Assembly (NCBI RefSeq): GCF_023273875.1
Contig: NZ_CP096882.1
Span: forward strand, 1,054,001 to 1,118,000
DNA length: 64,000 bases
Direction of reading: 5' to 3'
Source: Pseudarthrobacter sp. SSS035
GTDB taxonomy: Bacteria > Actinomycetota > Actinomycetes > Actinomycetales > Micrococcaceae
The position numbers and the translations under genes were made by a program. Shown in pieces: positions 8,367 through 17,450 of this stretch; the first letter of the stretch is position 1; the number at the start of each line of letters is the position of its first letter. Under the pieces are notes generated by a model that ran no database searches, was not told the origin of the DNA, and worked only from the letters and a program-made list of their open reading frames with translations.

Positions 8367-9580
8367 GCGCTAGCTCCTTGCTCATGTACGCCGCGTTCTT
8401 TTCTGCGCACGGGTACGGCTGGTTCTTTGACACCTGCGGTATCCGGTGCGTCCTGGCTTTCCATCTCAGGCAGCCGCAGGGTGAAAGTGGAACCCTGGCC
8501 AGGCCGTGACCACAATGTCACTTCACCGCCGTGGTTGGAGGCAACGTGTTTGACGATGCTAAGGCCCAGGCCTGTTCCGCCCGTGTGGCGCGAACGCGCC
8601 GCATCCACCCGGTAGAAGCGCTCAAACACGCGCTCCTGGTCCTCCGGGGTCAGCCCCTCGCCCTGATCCGTGACCGACACTGCGATCAGCCCGTCCTTTG
8701 ACCGGACGCCCACGCCCACCCTGGTGTTCTCCGGGGAGTAGCGGATGGCGTTGTCGATCAGGTTACGCAGGGCGGTAACCAGCAGGTCCCGGTCACCAAA
8801 AACGGTGGCCTCAACCCGCTCCCCCACCACGATCCGGATGTTCTTGCTTTCAGCAGGGAGCTGGGAACGGTCCACCGCTTCAGTGATGACCGTGTTGATG
8901 TCCACGGCCTTGCCCTCCTGGGAGACGCTGGCACCTTGGAGGCGAGACAGCTCGATGATGTCCTGGACCAGGGCGGCCAGCCGGCTTGATTCCTTGTGCA
9001 TGCGCTTGGCGAACCGGCGGACTGCTTGTTCGTCGTCGGCCGAGGACTCCAGTGCCTCGGCCAGCAGGGAAATTGCGCCCACCGGGGTCTTCAGCTCGTG
9101 GGACACGTTGGCCACGAAGTCGTTGCGGATCTCTTCCGTGCGGGTAATTTCGGTGCGGTCGTCGGCCAGGAGCACGATATATTCCTCGCCGAGCATGGCC
9201 GCCCGGACCTGCACGATGATGGTGCCGTGGCCCAGCGGACCGCGCTGCAGCTCCAGCCGTTTTTCCAGGATCACGCCGTCGCGCCGCACGCCGGCCGTCA
9301 TGTCCAGCAATTCCTTGTGGACCACGGTGTGGCCGCGAACCAGTCCGTATGCATAGGCTGCCGGGCTGGCGCGCACCACACCGTCCACGGCGTCAACCAC
9401 AACAAAAGCCCGTCCGACGACGGCCAGTACCTCCGCGGCGCCGGCCGGCAAAGCGAGTTCGTCCACGTCGACATCAACAAGCTTTCGCTGCTTTTCACTG
9501 ATCCTGAAGGCGAGCACGCCAAAAGTGCCGAGCGACAGGCCGACCAGGCCGGCGATGACACCGATGAGCATAGGATCCAC
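8363..9580 (-). CDS. senX3: Sensor histidine kinase SenX3 (PhoR-like)
   Basis: Membrane histidine kinase of 405 residues that senses phosphate status, probably together with PhoU and the Pst transporter. One N-terminal membrane segment (MLIGVIAGLVGLSLGTFGVLAF) leads to a PAS-like domain, then the HisKA domain with the phospho-acceptor His in VANVSHELKTPVG (about residue 160), the N box NLIDNAIRYSP, and the G boxes DQGEGL and GGTGLGLSIVKHV. The start is GTG at 9580, with ATG at 9571 as the alternative. The gene faces phoU divergently. Confidence 0.93.
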   Translation of the reverse strand: MDPMLIGVIAGLVGLSLGTFGVLAFRISEKQRKLVDVDVDELALPAGAAEVLAVVGRAFVVVDAVDGVVRASPAAYAYGLVRGHTVVHKELLDMTAGVRRDGVILEKRLELQRGPLGHGTIIVQVRAAMLGEEYIVLLADDRTEITRTEEIRNDFVANVSHELKTPVGAISLLAEALESSADDEQAVRRFAKRMHKESSRLAALVQDIIELSRLQGASVSQEGKAVDINTVITEAVDRSQLPAESKNIRIVVGERVEATVFGDRDLLVTALRNLIDNAIRYSPENTRVGVGVRSKDGLIAVSVTDQGEGLTPEDQERVFERFYRVDAARSRHTGGTGLGLSIVKHVASNHGGEVTLWSRPGQGSTFTLRLPEMESQDAPDTAGVKEPAVPVRRKERGVHEQGASA

Positions 9581-9640
9581 AACTCCAGCTTAGGCCGTGG
9601 TTCCTGTCGAGACGGTGCGTCATGGCCCATTACGGGGACG

Positions 9641-9684
9641 GTTCAGCTAACGTTCATCTACAACCGACCAATCGTTTACCGCAC
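9641..9684 (+). promoter_or_regulatory. PHO-box-like direct repeats between senX3 and phoU
   Basis: Two adjacent 11-bp units, GTTCAGCTAAC (9641-9651) and GTTCATCTACA (9652-9662), are followed in phase by GTTTACCGCAC at 9674-9684, 22 bp after the second unit. Streptomyces PhoP and related regulators bind 11-bp direct repeats beginning GTTCA, so this is a predicted RegX3 site. A TTATAT at 9695-9700 could serve as the phoU -10 box. Confidence 0.65.
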
Positions 9685-9773
9685 GCTGACAAAGTTATAT
9701 GTTGGAGTGCCGAATGGCGACATGAGTTCCGTCTGCCACCCGAGGGGCGGAGTTCCAAAGAAAGGACGCCCAC

Positions 9774-10427
9774 GTGCGTAAGGTTTTTCAGGAAGAGCTG
9801 ACCCAGGTGGGTGAGCAGCTGGTGGAGATTTCGCGGTTGGTCAGCGAGGCATTGGCGAAAGCCTCGACGTCCTTCCAGGTTGCGGACGTTGATCTGGCAG
9901 AGGATGTCATCGCCGCGGACGCCCGTATCGACTTTTTGCAGACCAGCCTGGATGAGCGCGCTATCGACATCCTCGCCCTGCAGGGGCCGGTGGCCAGCGA
10001 TCTGCGGATGATCGTGGGTTCCCTGCGCATGAGCGCTTCCCTAGAGCGGATGGGGGACCTGGCCCGCCACATTGCCCAGCTGGCCCGGCTGCGTTTCCCG
10101 TCCACCGTGATCCCTGCATCCATGACGGAAACGTTCAACAAAATGGCCGAGCAGGACCAACTGATCGCCGACAAGCTTATTGTCCTACTGGAATCCCGGG
10201 ACCTCGAAGTGGCCCGCGACATCCACAAGGCCAACAACACCATCGACGATCTCCACCTGAGCGTATTCAAGGCGATCGCCGCCCCGGACTGGGCCGAGTC
10301 CCCCGCCACCACCGTGGACGTGGCCCTGGCCAGCCGCTACTTCGAACGGTTCGCTGACCACGGCGTGTCCGTGGCCCGCAAGGTCACCTACCTCGTCACC
10401 GGCGAATGGCAGGGGCAGGGCTTCTAG
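9774..10427 (+). CDS. phoU: Phosphate signalling protein PhoU
   Basis: PhoU is a cytoplasmic helical-bundle protein that couples the Pst transporter to the SenX3/PhoR kinase and represses the phosphate response when phosphate is plentiful. The 217-residue product is full length, with the two tandem PhoU repeats each carrying the metal-binding-type E/DxxxD motifs (LERMGDLARHIAQLA and FERFADHGVSVARKV). It starts with GTG at 9774, with AAAGGA about 8 nt before it. It is transcribed away from senX3 and no pst genes are nearby. Confidence 0.94.
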   Translation: MRKVFQEELTQVGEQLVEISRLVSEALAKASTSFQVADVDLAEDVIAADARIDFLQTSLDERAIDILALQGPVASDLRMIVGSLRMSASLERMGDLARHIAQLARLRFPSTVIPASMTETFNKMAEQDQLIADKLIVLLESRDLEVARDIHKANNTIDDLHLSVFKAIAAPDWAESPATTVDVALASRYFERFADHGVSVARKVTYLVTGEWQGQGF

Positions 10428-10446
10428 CCGCTCCCTAAACCACATA

Positions 10447-10487
10447 CGACGGCGGGCCGGTCACCTCAGGTGACCGGCCCGCCGTCG
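10447..10487. terminator. Stem-loop between convergent phoU and gpmA
   Basis: A perfect 19-bp inverted repeat with a 3-nt loop lies 19 bp past phoU and just before the gpmA stop. There is no clear U tract, so its efficiency as an intrinsic terminator is uncertain. Confidence 0.65.
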
Positions 10488-10503
10488 AACGTTAACTACT
10501 GCT

Positions 10504-11250
10504 TTACTTCTTGCCCTGGTTCGCCACTGCCAGGATGGCTTCCGCGGCGGCGTCCGGGTCCAGGTAGGTGCCGCCCGGCTTGATCGGCTGGAAGTCCTCG
10601 TCCAGGTCGTAGACCAGCGGGATGCCCGTGGGGATATTCAGGCTGGCGATGGCGTCGTCGCTGATGCCGTCCAGGTGCTTGACCAGGGCGCGCAGCGAGT
10701 TGCCGTGGGCGGTGACCAGGACGGTCTTGCCGGTTTTGAGGTCTTCCTTGATGTCCGACTCCCAGTAAGGAAGCAGGCGGACCAGGACATCCTTGAGGCA
10801 CTCGGTGCGGGGCAGAGCGTCGCCGAGGTCCGCGTAACGGGGGTCGCGGGCCTGGGAGAACTCGGAGTCGTCGGCCAGGGGCGGCGGCGGGGTGTCGTAG
10901 GACCGGCGCCACTCCATGAACTGCTCCTCGCCGTATTCGGCCAGGGTCTGCGCCTTGTCCTTGCCCTGCAGGGCGCCGTAGTGGCGTTCGTTCAGGCGCC
11001 AGTCCCGCTTGACGGGGATCCAGCCGCGGTCGGCCTTGTCCAGGGAAATGTTGGCCGTGTTGATGGCCCGCCTCAGGAGCGAGGTGTAGAGGACATCCGG
11101 GAGAAGATCGTTCTCAACCAGGAGCTCGCCGCCGCGTGCTGCTTCCTCGCGGCCCTGGTCGTTGAGGTCAACGTCCACCCAGCCGGTGAACAGGTTCTTG
11201 GCGTTCCATTCGCTGTGGCCGTGGCGCAGCAGAATCAGCTTGTAAGTCAT
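10504..11250 (-). CDS. gpmA: 2,3-bisphosphoglycerate-dependent phosphoglycerate mutase
   Basis: Glycolytic enzyme that interconverts 3- and 2-phosphoglycerate through a phosphohistidine. The catalytic RHG motif is in LILLRHGHSEWNAKNLFTGWVDVDL at the N-terminus, and the second His is in VLVTAHGNSLRALVKHLDGIS. The RERHYGALQGKDK-type segment appears as NERHYGALQGKDKAQTLAEYGEEQ. At 248 residues it is a normal-length dPGM. It is convergent with phoU. Confidence 0.95.
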   Translation of the reverse strand: MTYKLILLRHGHSEWNAKNLFTGWVDVDLNDQGREEAARGGELLVENDLLPDVLYTSLLRRAINTANISLDKADRGWIPVKRDWRLNERHYGALQGKDKAQTLAEYGEEQFMEWRRSYDTPPPPLADDSEFSQARDPRYADLGDALPRTECLKDVLVRLLPYWESDIKEDLKTGKTVLVTAHGNSLRALVKHLDGISDDAIASLNIPTGIPLVYDLDEDFQPIKPGGTYLDPDAAAEAILAVANQGKK

Positions 11251-11328
11251 GATTTTTATCCTAGCCGAGGCACGGCGCCGCCCGCCTTGCGTTACAAGGG
11301 CCCCGCGTTACAAGGATAGGGTTGGGCC

Positions 11329-12153
11329 GTGGTGCAAAAAGCTGAACGCGTGAGCGCTCCCCATGGCCGGAGCAGCAGGCCGGTTGGAAACGTCACGCGG
11401 GGCACCACGAATCCCAACCGGATGCGGCGGGTGGACCGCTGGCTCACCGGCCCCCAGGCCTGGCGCCTGCGCGCGGCCGTTGACCCCCTCGTGGTTGACC
11501 TGGGCTACGGCGCAACGCCGGCCACCGCCGTCGAACTCTTTGAACGTCTCCGCGCAGTCCGCCCGGACGTCCGCGTGTGCGGAATCGAAATCGAGCCGGA
11601 ACGCGTCCGGATCGCCAACGCGCTCGAGCGGCCGGGGCTCAGCTTTCAGGTGGGCGGTTTCGAATTGCCGCTGCCCGGGCGCCCCGTGCTGGTCCGCGCC
11701 TTCAACGTCCTGCGGCAGTACGAAGAGGCCGATGTGGCGGGGATCTGGCGACTGGTCCAGGGCCGGCTCGCCCCCGGCGGGCTCTTTATCGACGGTACCT
11801 GCGATGAGATCGGGCGGCGGGTGACGTGGGTTGCCCTCGACTCCGAGCGGCCGTTGTCACTGAGCATGTCCGTGCGGTTCGGCAGCTTTGACCTGCCATC
11901 GGAAATTGCCGAGCGGCTGCCGAAGGCGCTGATCCACCGCAACGTTCCGGGAGAGCCTGTCCACCGGCTGATGCAAGCCATGGACCGGGCATGGCTGGAG
12001 TCGGCGCCGCTGGCGTCATTCGGCAACAGGCAGCGCTGGCACGCCATGTGCAGAGCACTGTCCGACGGCGGGTGGCCGGTTCAGGACGGCCCGGCGCGGT
12101 GGCGCCTGGGCGAGTTAACGGTGGCCTGGGAAGCTGTGGCGCCGTCGGTCTAG
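11329..12153 (+). CDS. Putative SAM-dependent methyltransferase
   Basis: Protein of 274 residues from a GTG at 11329. A class I methyltransferase core is visible: motif I-like VVDLGYGATPATAVELFERL, an acidic residue ending the second strand in CGIEIEPERVRIAN, and a post-II segment VRAFNVLRQYEEADVAGIW followed by LAPGGLFIDGTCDEIGRR. The C-terminal third is not recognisable. Substrate is unknown. No operon partner is evident; gpmA is divergent and the next gene is convergent. The first 40 basic residues could mean that the true start lies later. Confidence 0.65.
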   Translation: MVQKAERVSAPHGRSSRPVGNVTRGTTNPNRMRRVDRWLTGPQAWRLRAAVDPLVVDLGYGATPATAVELFERLRAVRPDVRVCGIEIEPERVRIANALERPGLSFQVGGFELPLPGRPVLVRAFNVLRQYEEADVAGIWRLVQGRLAPGGLFIDGTCDEIGRRVTWVALDSERPLSLSMSVRFGSFDLPSEIAERLPKALIHRNVPGEPVHRLMQAMDRAWLESAPLASFGNRQRWHAMCRALSDGGWPVQDGPARWRLGELTVAWEAVAPSV

Positions 12154-12171
12154 TGTGTGCCCACGCCGGCA

Positions 12172-12211
12172 GGGTTCCCTGAGCGAGCTTGCGAGCTGAG
12201 GGGCCGGTGGG
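12172..12211. repeat. REP-like palindromic intergenic element
   Basis: The segment contains GAGCGAGCTTGCGAGCTGAG and GGGGCCGGTGGGG, similar to short palindromes that I recall as dispersed in Arthrobacter genomes. It sits between the convergent methyltransferase and DUF2516 genes and may double as a terminator. Confidence 0.35.
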
Positions 12212-12213
12212 GA

Positions 12214-12564
12214 TTACCAGCCGCCGTAGGGCCCCGTATTACGGCTACCGCCGCGACCCGCGTCCTTGACGGCTGGCCGGACGTCTGCGAGGTAAATGGA
12301 CGCTGCCACCACGGCCGCGAGCCCAAAGAGGCCAAGCGTGCCGAAGATTCCGCCGCTGCTGAAGAGCGAGATGGCGCCGATCAGGGTGGCGCCGCCGGTC
12401 AGTGCCAGCCAGAAGGTCTTGGTTCGTTTTCCGGTCGCTTCAAAGGCTGCGGACTTGTGCCTGACGCAGTCCAGCAGAGCCCACACTTCAAGTCCGAATG
12501 CCACCAGGGCAAGGATAAAATACACTGCCAGCTCTACAGGCCGAATTATCAGTTCACCGTCCAC
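12214..12564 (-). CDS. DUF2516 small membrane protein
   Basis: Membrane protein of 116 residues matching the actinobacterial DUF2516 pattern. One N-terminal membrane segment (LAVYFILALVAFGLEVWALLDCV) is followed by a basic loop with KTFWLALTGGA, then two closely spaced hydrophobic segments ending around VVAASIYLADVRPAVKD and a Gly-rich tail. Its function is unknown. It lies 9 bp downstream of the cystathionine-synthase-like gene, on the same strand, so the two are probably cotranscribed. Confidence 0.8.
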   Translation of the reverse strand: MDGELIIRPVELAVYFILALVAFGLEVWALLDCVRHKSAAFEATGKRTKTFWLALTGGATLIGAISLFSSGGIFGTLGLFGLAAVVAASIYLADVRPAVKDAGRGGSRNTGPYGGW

Positions 12565-12573
12565 CGTCCAAGC

Positions 12574-13764
12574 CTAGCCGCCCAGCGAGTCGAGTGCCTG
12601 CTTCAAATCGGCCCAGAGGTCCTCAATATTTTCAATGCCGACGCTCAGCCGCACCAGGTTGTCCGGGACACTCAGCGGCTCAGCGGCGTGCCGGCGGCGC
12701 CGTTCGATCAGCGATTCCACCCCGCCCAGGGAGGTGGCTGGCAGCCACAGCTGCAGCGCGCGGACCAGTTTGTCCGCGGCGTCTGCTCCGCTCAGGCCGG
12801 CAACCGGCGTGATCTGCACGCACACAATCGAACCGAAGCCTGACATCTGGGTCTTCGCCCGTTCGTGGCCTGGGTCCGTGGGAAGGCCCGGGAAGCGGAT
12901 GCTTTCGATCAGGGGGTGCTTGCCCAGGCGCTCCGCCAGGACCGCGGCAGAAGCCTGAGACCGTTCCACACGCAGCGCAAGGGTCCGGAGCCCGCGCAGC
13001 GCCAGCCATGCCTCGAACGGCCCGGCAATACCGCCATGAATGATGCGGTGGTGCAGCAGCGCTGCCCTGATGTCCGGGTTGGACGTCACCAAGGCGCCGA
13101 GGACGACGTCGGAATGTCCGGCCAGGTATTTGGTCACCGAGTGAAGAACGACGTCGGAACCCAAGCTCAGTGGCTGCTGGACCAACGGCGTGGAGAACGT
13201 ATTGTCCGTCACCACAATGGCGCCCACCCGGTGGGCCGCCGCGGTGAGTTCGCGGATATCGGCGATGCCCAGCATCGGGTTGGTGGGGCTCTCGAGCCAC
13301 AGCATCCTGGCCGCTTTCGCGTCCGGTCCCTGCGGCGCGAGCTGTGCTTTGACTGCGGCAGTGTCCGTGATGTCCACAGTCCGCAGTTCCAGGAAGCCCT
13401 TCTGCGCCAGCTCCGTGGCCATCACCAGGGAGCCCGCGTAGCTGTGCGACGGCATCACGAGGACGCCTCCGGCGGGCAGCAGGGACAGGGCCGAACTGAC
13501 GGCCGCGAGTCCAGACGCGTAGAGCAGGCCCGGCAGTTCAGATCCTTCAAGCTGGCCCAGGGCCTCCTCAAAGGGATCCCAGGTGGGATTGGAATAGCGG
13601 CCGTAGCCCCGGTCCCCGTCACCGAGCGCTCCCGTCCCGAAGTACGTCGAGGACAGCACGATGGGCGGGTTGACGGGCTCGTTCCGCTCACGCGGCGGCC
13701 GGCCGGCGGCAACCACCACGGTTTCGGCCGACAGGGAAGCTGCGTACTGTTCCGAGAGACTCAT
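12574..13764 (-). CDS. Cys/Met-metabolism PLP enzyme (cystathionine gamma-synthase-like)
   Basis: Trans-sulfuration-type PLP enzyme of 396 residues. The PLP Lys is Lys212 in LHSVTKYLAGHSDVVLGAL, the cofactor-binding Tyr/Arg pair is in YGRYSNPT, and ESPTNPMLGIADI and VVTDNTFSTP are the usual family motifs. C-terminal SLGGVESLIERR and VRLSVGIENIEDLWADL complete the fold. The sequence does not separate cystathionine gamma-synthase from cystathionine gamma-lyase or related lyases. It is divergent from tmk with only 53 bp between the start codons. Confidence 0.85.
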   Translation of the reverse strand: MSLSEQYAASLSAETVVVAAGRPPRERNEPVNPPIVLSSTYFGTGALGDGDRGYGRYSNPTWDPFEEALGQLEGSELPGLLYASGLAAVSSALSLLPAGGVLVMPSHSYAGSLVMATELAQKGFLELRTVDITDTAAVKAQLAPQGPDAKAARMLWLESPTNPMLGIADIRELTAAAHRVGAIVVTDNTFSTPLVQQPLSLGSDVVLHSVTKYLAGHSDVVLGALVTSNPDIRAALLHHRIIHGGIAGPFEAWLALRGLRTLALRVERSQASAAVLAERLGKHPLIESIRFPGLPTDPGHERAKTQMSGFGSIVCVQITPVAGLSGADAADKLVRALQLWLPATSLGGVESLIERRRRHAAEPLSVPDNLVRLSVGIENIEDLWADLKQALDSLGG

Positions 13765-13817
13765 GGAGAAAGCGTACTTGGACGTGCGGTGGCTCCCGAA
13801 GTCGGTAGTCTAGACCA

Positions 13818-14474
13818 GTGACCACCAACAGCCCTGGACTTTTCATCGCCTTCGAGGGCGGCGACGGCGCCGGCAAGTCCACCCAGGCGGCCCGTCTTGC
13901 CGAGGCTCTGGAAACACGTGGCCTGACGGTCCTGCGGACCCGCGAACCCGGCGGGACGCCCATTGGCGAAAAACTGCGTTCCCTGGTCCTGGACCACGGC
14001 CATGGCCACATCGACGCCCACACCGAGGCACTCATCTTTGCTGCCTCCCGCGCGGCGCATGCCAGCCAGGTGATCCGCCCGGCGCTGGAACGCGGCGAGG
14101 TTGTCCTGACGGACCGCTACATTGATTCGTCCGTGGCGTACCAGGGGGCCGGCCGCGATCTGGGTGCCGACGCCGTGCGTACCCTCAACGAATGGGCGAC
14201 GTCCGGGCTCCAGCCCGACCTCACGGTGTTGCTGGACGTGGACCCCGCTGACGGCCGCCGCCGCCGCACAGCCGGCGACGCCGCCGAAGACCGCCTTGAG
14301 TCAGAGGCCGATGATTTCCATTCAACAATCCGCGGGGCGTTCCTCGAACTGGCCTCCAGCCGGCCGGATACGTATCTGGTCCTGCCGGCGGATCTGCCCG
14401 TCAACGAACTGGCCGCGCGGATCCTCACCCGCGTTGATGCCTTGCTCGCGTCTGCAAGCCGGGGCGCCGCATGA
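13818..14474 (+). CDS. tmk: Thymidylate kinase
   Basis: Phosphorylates dTMP to dTDP with ATP. The product, 218 residues from GTG at 13818, has the P-loop FEGGDGAGKST, the DRx motif in VVLTDRYIDSSVAYQGAGR, and a lid-like segment RRRRTAGDAAEDRLES. The stop overlaps the holB start by 4 nt (ATGA), the common actinobacterial tmk-holB arrangement that links nucleotide supply with replication. Confidence 0.95.
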   Translation: MTTNSPGLFIAFEGGDGAGKSTQAARLAEALETRGLTVLRTREPGGTPIGEKLRSLVLDHGHGHIDAHTEALIFAASRAAHASQVIRPALERGEVVLTDRYIDSSVAYQGAGRDLGADAVRTLNEWATSGLQPDLTVLLDVDPADGRRRRTAGDAAEDRLESEADDFHSTIRGAFLELASSRPDTYLVLPADLPVNELAARILTRVDALLASASRGAA

Positions 14475-15613
14475 CTGTGTGGGACGACCTTCAGGGCCAG
14501 CCCGCCGTCGTCGAACAGCTCCGCCTTGCCTCGCGGGGCGAAGGACTGACCCATGCCTGGCTGTTCACGGGCCCGCCCGGATCCGGGCGTTCCAACGCCG
14601 CGAAGGCCTTCGCGGCAGCCCTCAACTGCGATCAGGACGACGTGGCCAGGCGCGGCTGCGGGGAGTGTCCCGCCTGCCTGACCATCCTCGGCGAGACCCA
14701 TTCGGACGTGACGTACGTCAGGACCGAGAAGGTCACCATCACCATCGATGAAGCCCGTGACCTGGTATCCAAGGCCGGCAACCGGCCGTCGTCCGGGCGC
14801 TGGCGGATCATTGTGGTTGAAGACGCCGACCGCATGGCCGAGCGGACCACCAATGTGCTGCTGAAGGCCATCGAGGAACCCACGCCGCGGACCATCTGGA
14901 TGCTGTGCGCACCGTCTCCCGCTGACGTCCTGGTGACCATCCGTTCGCGCTGCAGGGCCGTGGCCCTGCGGCTGCCGCCGGCCGCCGACGTCGCCGCTTT
15001 GCTCGTCAAGCGCGACGGCGTGGACCCGGTACTCGCAGAACGCGCTGCCCGCGCGGCGCAAAGTCATGTGGGGATCGCCCGCCGGCTGGCGCGGGACCCC
15101 GAGGCGAGGGAACGCCGGCTGGAAACGGTGAGGTTCCCCCTGGGTCTGCGCGGCGTGACCGCAGCGGTGATGATGGCGGACAAGCTGGTGAAGATCGCCA
15201 CCGCTGAAGCCAACAGTTCCAATGAAGAGCGCGACGCCGCCGAGAAGGCTGCGCTGCTGGCCACCCTGGGTGCCCCGGAGTCAGGGACGCTCCCGCCGAC
15301 CATGCGCAGCCAGGTCAGGCAGCTGGAAGACGACCAGAAACGACGGGCCAAGCGATCCATTACGGACTCGCTGGACCGGACGCTTACGGACCTCCTGTCG
15401 TTCTACCGGGATGTGCTGATCATCCAGCTCGGGAACGCCGTGGAGCTGGTAAACGTTGAGCTCAGGGGTGAGCTGGAGGAATTCGCCGCCCGGTCTGCCC
15501 CGGAAACCACCCTCGCCCGCATGGACGCCATCAACAAAGCCCGCCAACGCATCACCACCACCAACGTTGCACCGCTGTTGACCATTGAGTCCATGGCAGC
15601 CAGCCTGATCTAG
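14471..15613 (+). CDS. holB: DNA polymerase III subunit delta'
   Basis: Clamp-loader subunit of 380 residues. The AAA+ core has TGPPGSGRSNAAKAFAA in place of a canonical Walker A (GKS/T replaced by GRS, as expected for a non-hydrolysing delta'), a zinc-binding cluster CGECPACLTILGETHSD, the DEXX-region VVEDADRMAERTTNVLLKAIEEPTPRT, and sensor 1/SRC motif IRSRCRAVALRLP. It overlaps tmk by 4 nt and is 21 nt upstream of the hydrolase gene. Confidence 0.94.
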   Translation: MTVWDDLQGQPAVVEQLRLASRGEGLTHAWLFTGPPGSGRSNAAKAFAAALNCDQDDVARRGCGECPACLTILGETHSDVTYVRTEKVTITIDEARDLVSKAGNRPSSGRWRIIVVEDADRMAERTTNVLLKAIEEPTPRTIWMLCAPSPADVLVTIRSRCRAVALRLPPAADVAALLVKRDGVDPVLAERAARAAQSHVGIARRLARDPEARERRLETVRFPLGLRGVTAAVMMADKLVKIATAEANSSNEERDAAEKAALLATLGAPESGTLPPTMRSQVRQLEDDQKRRAKRSITDSLDRTLTDLLSFYRDVLIIQLGNAVELVNVELRGELEEFAARSAPETTLARMDAINKARQRITTTNVAPLLTIESMAASLI

Positions 15614-15634
15614 CAACTACTAGGAGACCGCTCG

Positions 15635-17200
15635 ATGACTGCACGCCCCCTGCCCGCACGCTCCCGATCCCTGGTGATTGGGCTGCGGGCTGCCGGCGCC
15701 CTGATCCTGGCCCTGACGCTGGCCTCGTGCGGCCTCTTTGGCGGGAACACACCGGACGCGGCCCCCGCCACGGCGAAGGCAGACCCTGCCATCGTGGCGT
15801 CCGCGCCCGCCGGCCTGGACACCTTCTACGCCCAGGAGGTTGTGTGGGAGCCCTGCGAAAACGGCTTCCAGTGCGCCAAGGTCACCGTGCCGATGGACTA
15901 CGCGAAGCCGGACGGCGACACGATCCAGATAGCCGCGCTGAAGGCTCCCAGCACGGGCAAGAAAACCGGCAGCCTCCTGGTCAACCCGGGCGGTCCGGGC
16001 GGATCCGGCTACGACTTCGTCAAGGATGCGGCCGGAACGCACTTCTCGCAGTCTGTCCGGGCCAACTACGACCTGGTGGGCTTTGATCCCCGCGGCGTCA
16101 AGCGCTCCGCCCCTGTTACGTGCCTGACGGATGCCGAACGGGACGCGTCCCGGGCAAAGGTCTACGCGCTGGATACCGACGCCGGGCTTGCCACCGCGTT
16201 GGCCGACAACAAGGCCATCGCCGAGCAGTGCGCCGCAAAGACCGGACCTGTACTGGGCCACGTCGACACCGTCAGCGCGGCCAAGGACCTGGACATCCTG
16301 CGGGCCGTGGTCAATGACTCCAAGCTCAATTACCTGGGGTACTCCTACGGAACGTTCCTTGGTTCAACCTACGCCTCGCTGTTCCCGGACAACGTGGGCC
16401 GTATGGTCCTGGATGGCGCCCTGGATCCGTCCATCAGCAACGAGGAGCTGACCAGCGGCCAGGCCGTGGCGTTCGAAAAAGCCATCAGGGCCTACGTGGC
16501 CAGTTGCCAGCAGGAATCCTCGTGCCCGCTCAGCGGGAACGTGGACAGCGGAGTCCAGCAGATCCGCGACCTCATCACCGCCGTCCAGAACACACCTTGG
16601 CAGGCCAAGGACGGCCGCCTGGTGAACGCCACGATGTTCGTCAGCGGCCTCATCACTCCGCTGTATAACGACCAGAGCTGGCCCGCCCTGACCCAGGCCC
16701 TCGAAGCTGCACTGAATGGTGACGCCAGCCTGATGCTCCGTCTGGCGGACCTTGGCGCTGACCGCGGCGTCGATGGGAAGTACACGTCCAACTCCACCTT
16801 CGCCTTCGGCGCCATCAACTGCCTGGACTACCCCATGGTGTCCGATACTGCCGCCATGCGCGCGGAACAGCAACAGCTTATGGAGGCCTCCCCCACCCTG
16901 GGCTACTTCTTCGCCTACGGCGGCACCAACTGTGTGGACTGGCCGTACAAGAACCTGCGGACCCCCGCCCCGGTGGAATACACCGGCGACGCTCCCATCG
17001 TGGTTGTCGGAACCACCGGCGACCCTGCCACCCCCGTGGAATGGGCCGCATCCTTGCGCAAACAACTGGGCAACGCCTCCCTGCTGACCTGGCAGGGAGA
17101 GGGCCACACCGCCTACGGCCGGGCCAACAGCTGCCTCGAAGACGCCGTGGACAAGTACCTTGTGGACGGAACGGTTCCCGCCGACAACACCGTCTGCTGA
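15635..17200 (+). CDS. Secreted alpha/beta-hydrolase lipoprotein (tripeptidyl aminopeptidase-like)
   Basis: Predicted exocytoplasmic peptidase of 521 residues. A signal peptide ends in the lipobox LASC (Cys about residue 32). The alpha/beta-hydrolase fold shows the oxyanion region LLVNPGGPGGSGYDFV, the nucleophile elbow GYSYGT (Ser about residue 237), and the C-terminal TAP-like domain with Asp in TTGDPATPVEW and His in GEGHTAYG. The architecture matches Streptomyces SlpD/SlpE and tripeptidyl aminopeptidases. An AGGAG lies 9 nt before the ATG. It follows holB closely but is functionally unrelated to it. Confidence 0.88.
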   Translation: MTARPLPARSRSLVIGLRAAGALILALTLASCGLFGGNTPDAAPATAKADPAIVASAPAGLDTFYAQEVVWEPCENGFQCAKVTVPMDYAKPDGDTIQIAALKAPSTGKKTGSLLVNPGGPGGSGYDFVKDAAGTHFSQSVRANYDLVGFDPRGVKRSAPVTCLTDAERDASRAKVYALDTDAGLATALADNKAIAEQCAAKTGPVLGHVDTVSAAKDLDILRAVVNDSKLNYLGYSYGTFLGSTYASLFPDNVGRMVLDGALDPSISNEELTSGQAVAFEKAIRAYVASCQQESSCPLSGNVDSGVQQIRDLITAVQNTPWQAKDGRLVNATMFVSGLITPLYNDQSWPALTQALEAALNGDASLMLRLADLGADRGVDGKYTSNSTFAFGAINCLDYPMVSDTAAMRAEQQQLMEASPTLGYFFAYGGTNCVDWPYKNLRTPAPVEYTGDAPIVVVGTTGDPATPVEWAASLRKQLGNASLLTWQGEGHTAYGRANSCLEDAVDKYLVDGTVPADNTVC

Positions 17201-17308
17201 GGACTTCTGCGGAGGTGTTTGGGGCGCCCATTTTGACCCGGGCGCAGGGACTCTATTACAGTTGACTCTTGCATGAACCGCCCGGTTACGCCGGGCGAAT
17301 AGTGCGGT

Positions 17309-17381
17309 GCTTCCTTAGCTCAGTCGGTAGAGCGTTTCACTCGTAATGAAAAGGTCATCAGTTCGATTCTGATAGGAAGCT
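17309..17381 (+). tRNA. tRNA-Thr (CGU anticodon)
   Basis: A 73-nt cloverleaf. The acceptor stem GCTTCCT pairs with AGGAAGC (17374-17380), the D arm contains TTAGCTCAGTCGGTAGAGC, and the T loop is GTTCGATTC. The anticodon CGT is at 17342-17344 in loop CTCGTAA. The discriminator is T and CCA is not encoded. Confidence 0.97.
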
Positions 17382-17387
17382 CGGGAT

Positions 17388-17423
17388 AAACCCCCTAGAA
17401 ACCAAGGTTTCTAGGGGGTTTTT
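17388..17423 (+). terminator. Intrinsic terminator after tRNA-Thr
   Basis: Perfect 16-bp arms (17388-17403 and 17406-17421) with a 2-nt loop and a T run at the end, 6 nt downstream of the tRNA. Confidence 0.85.
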
Positions 17424-17450
17424 CGCTGGTTAAGCTGCAATACGTGACTG

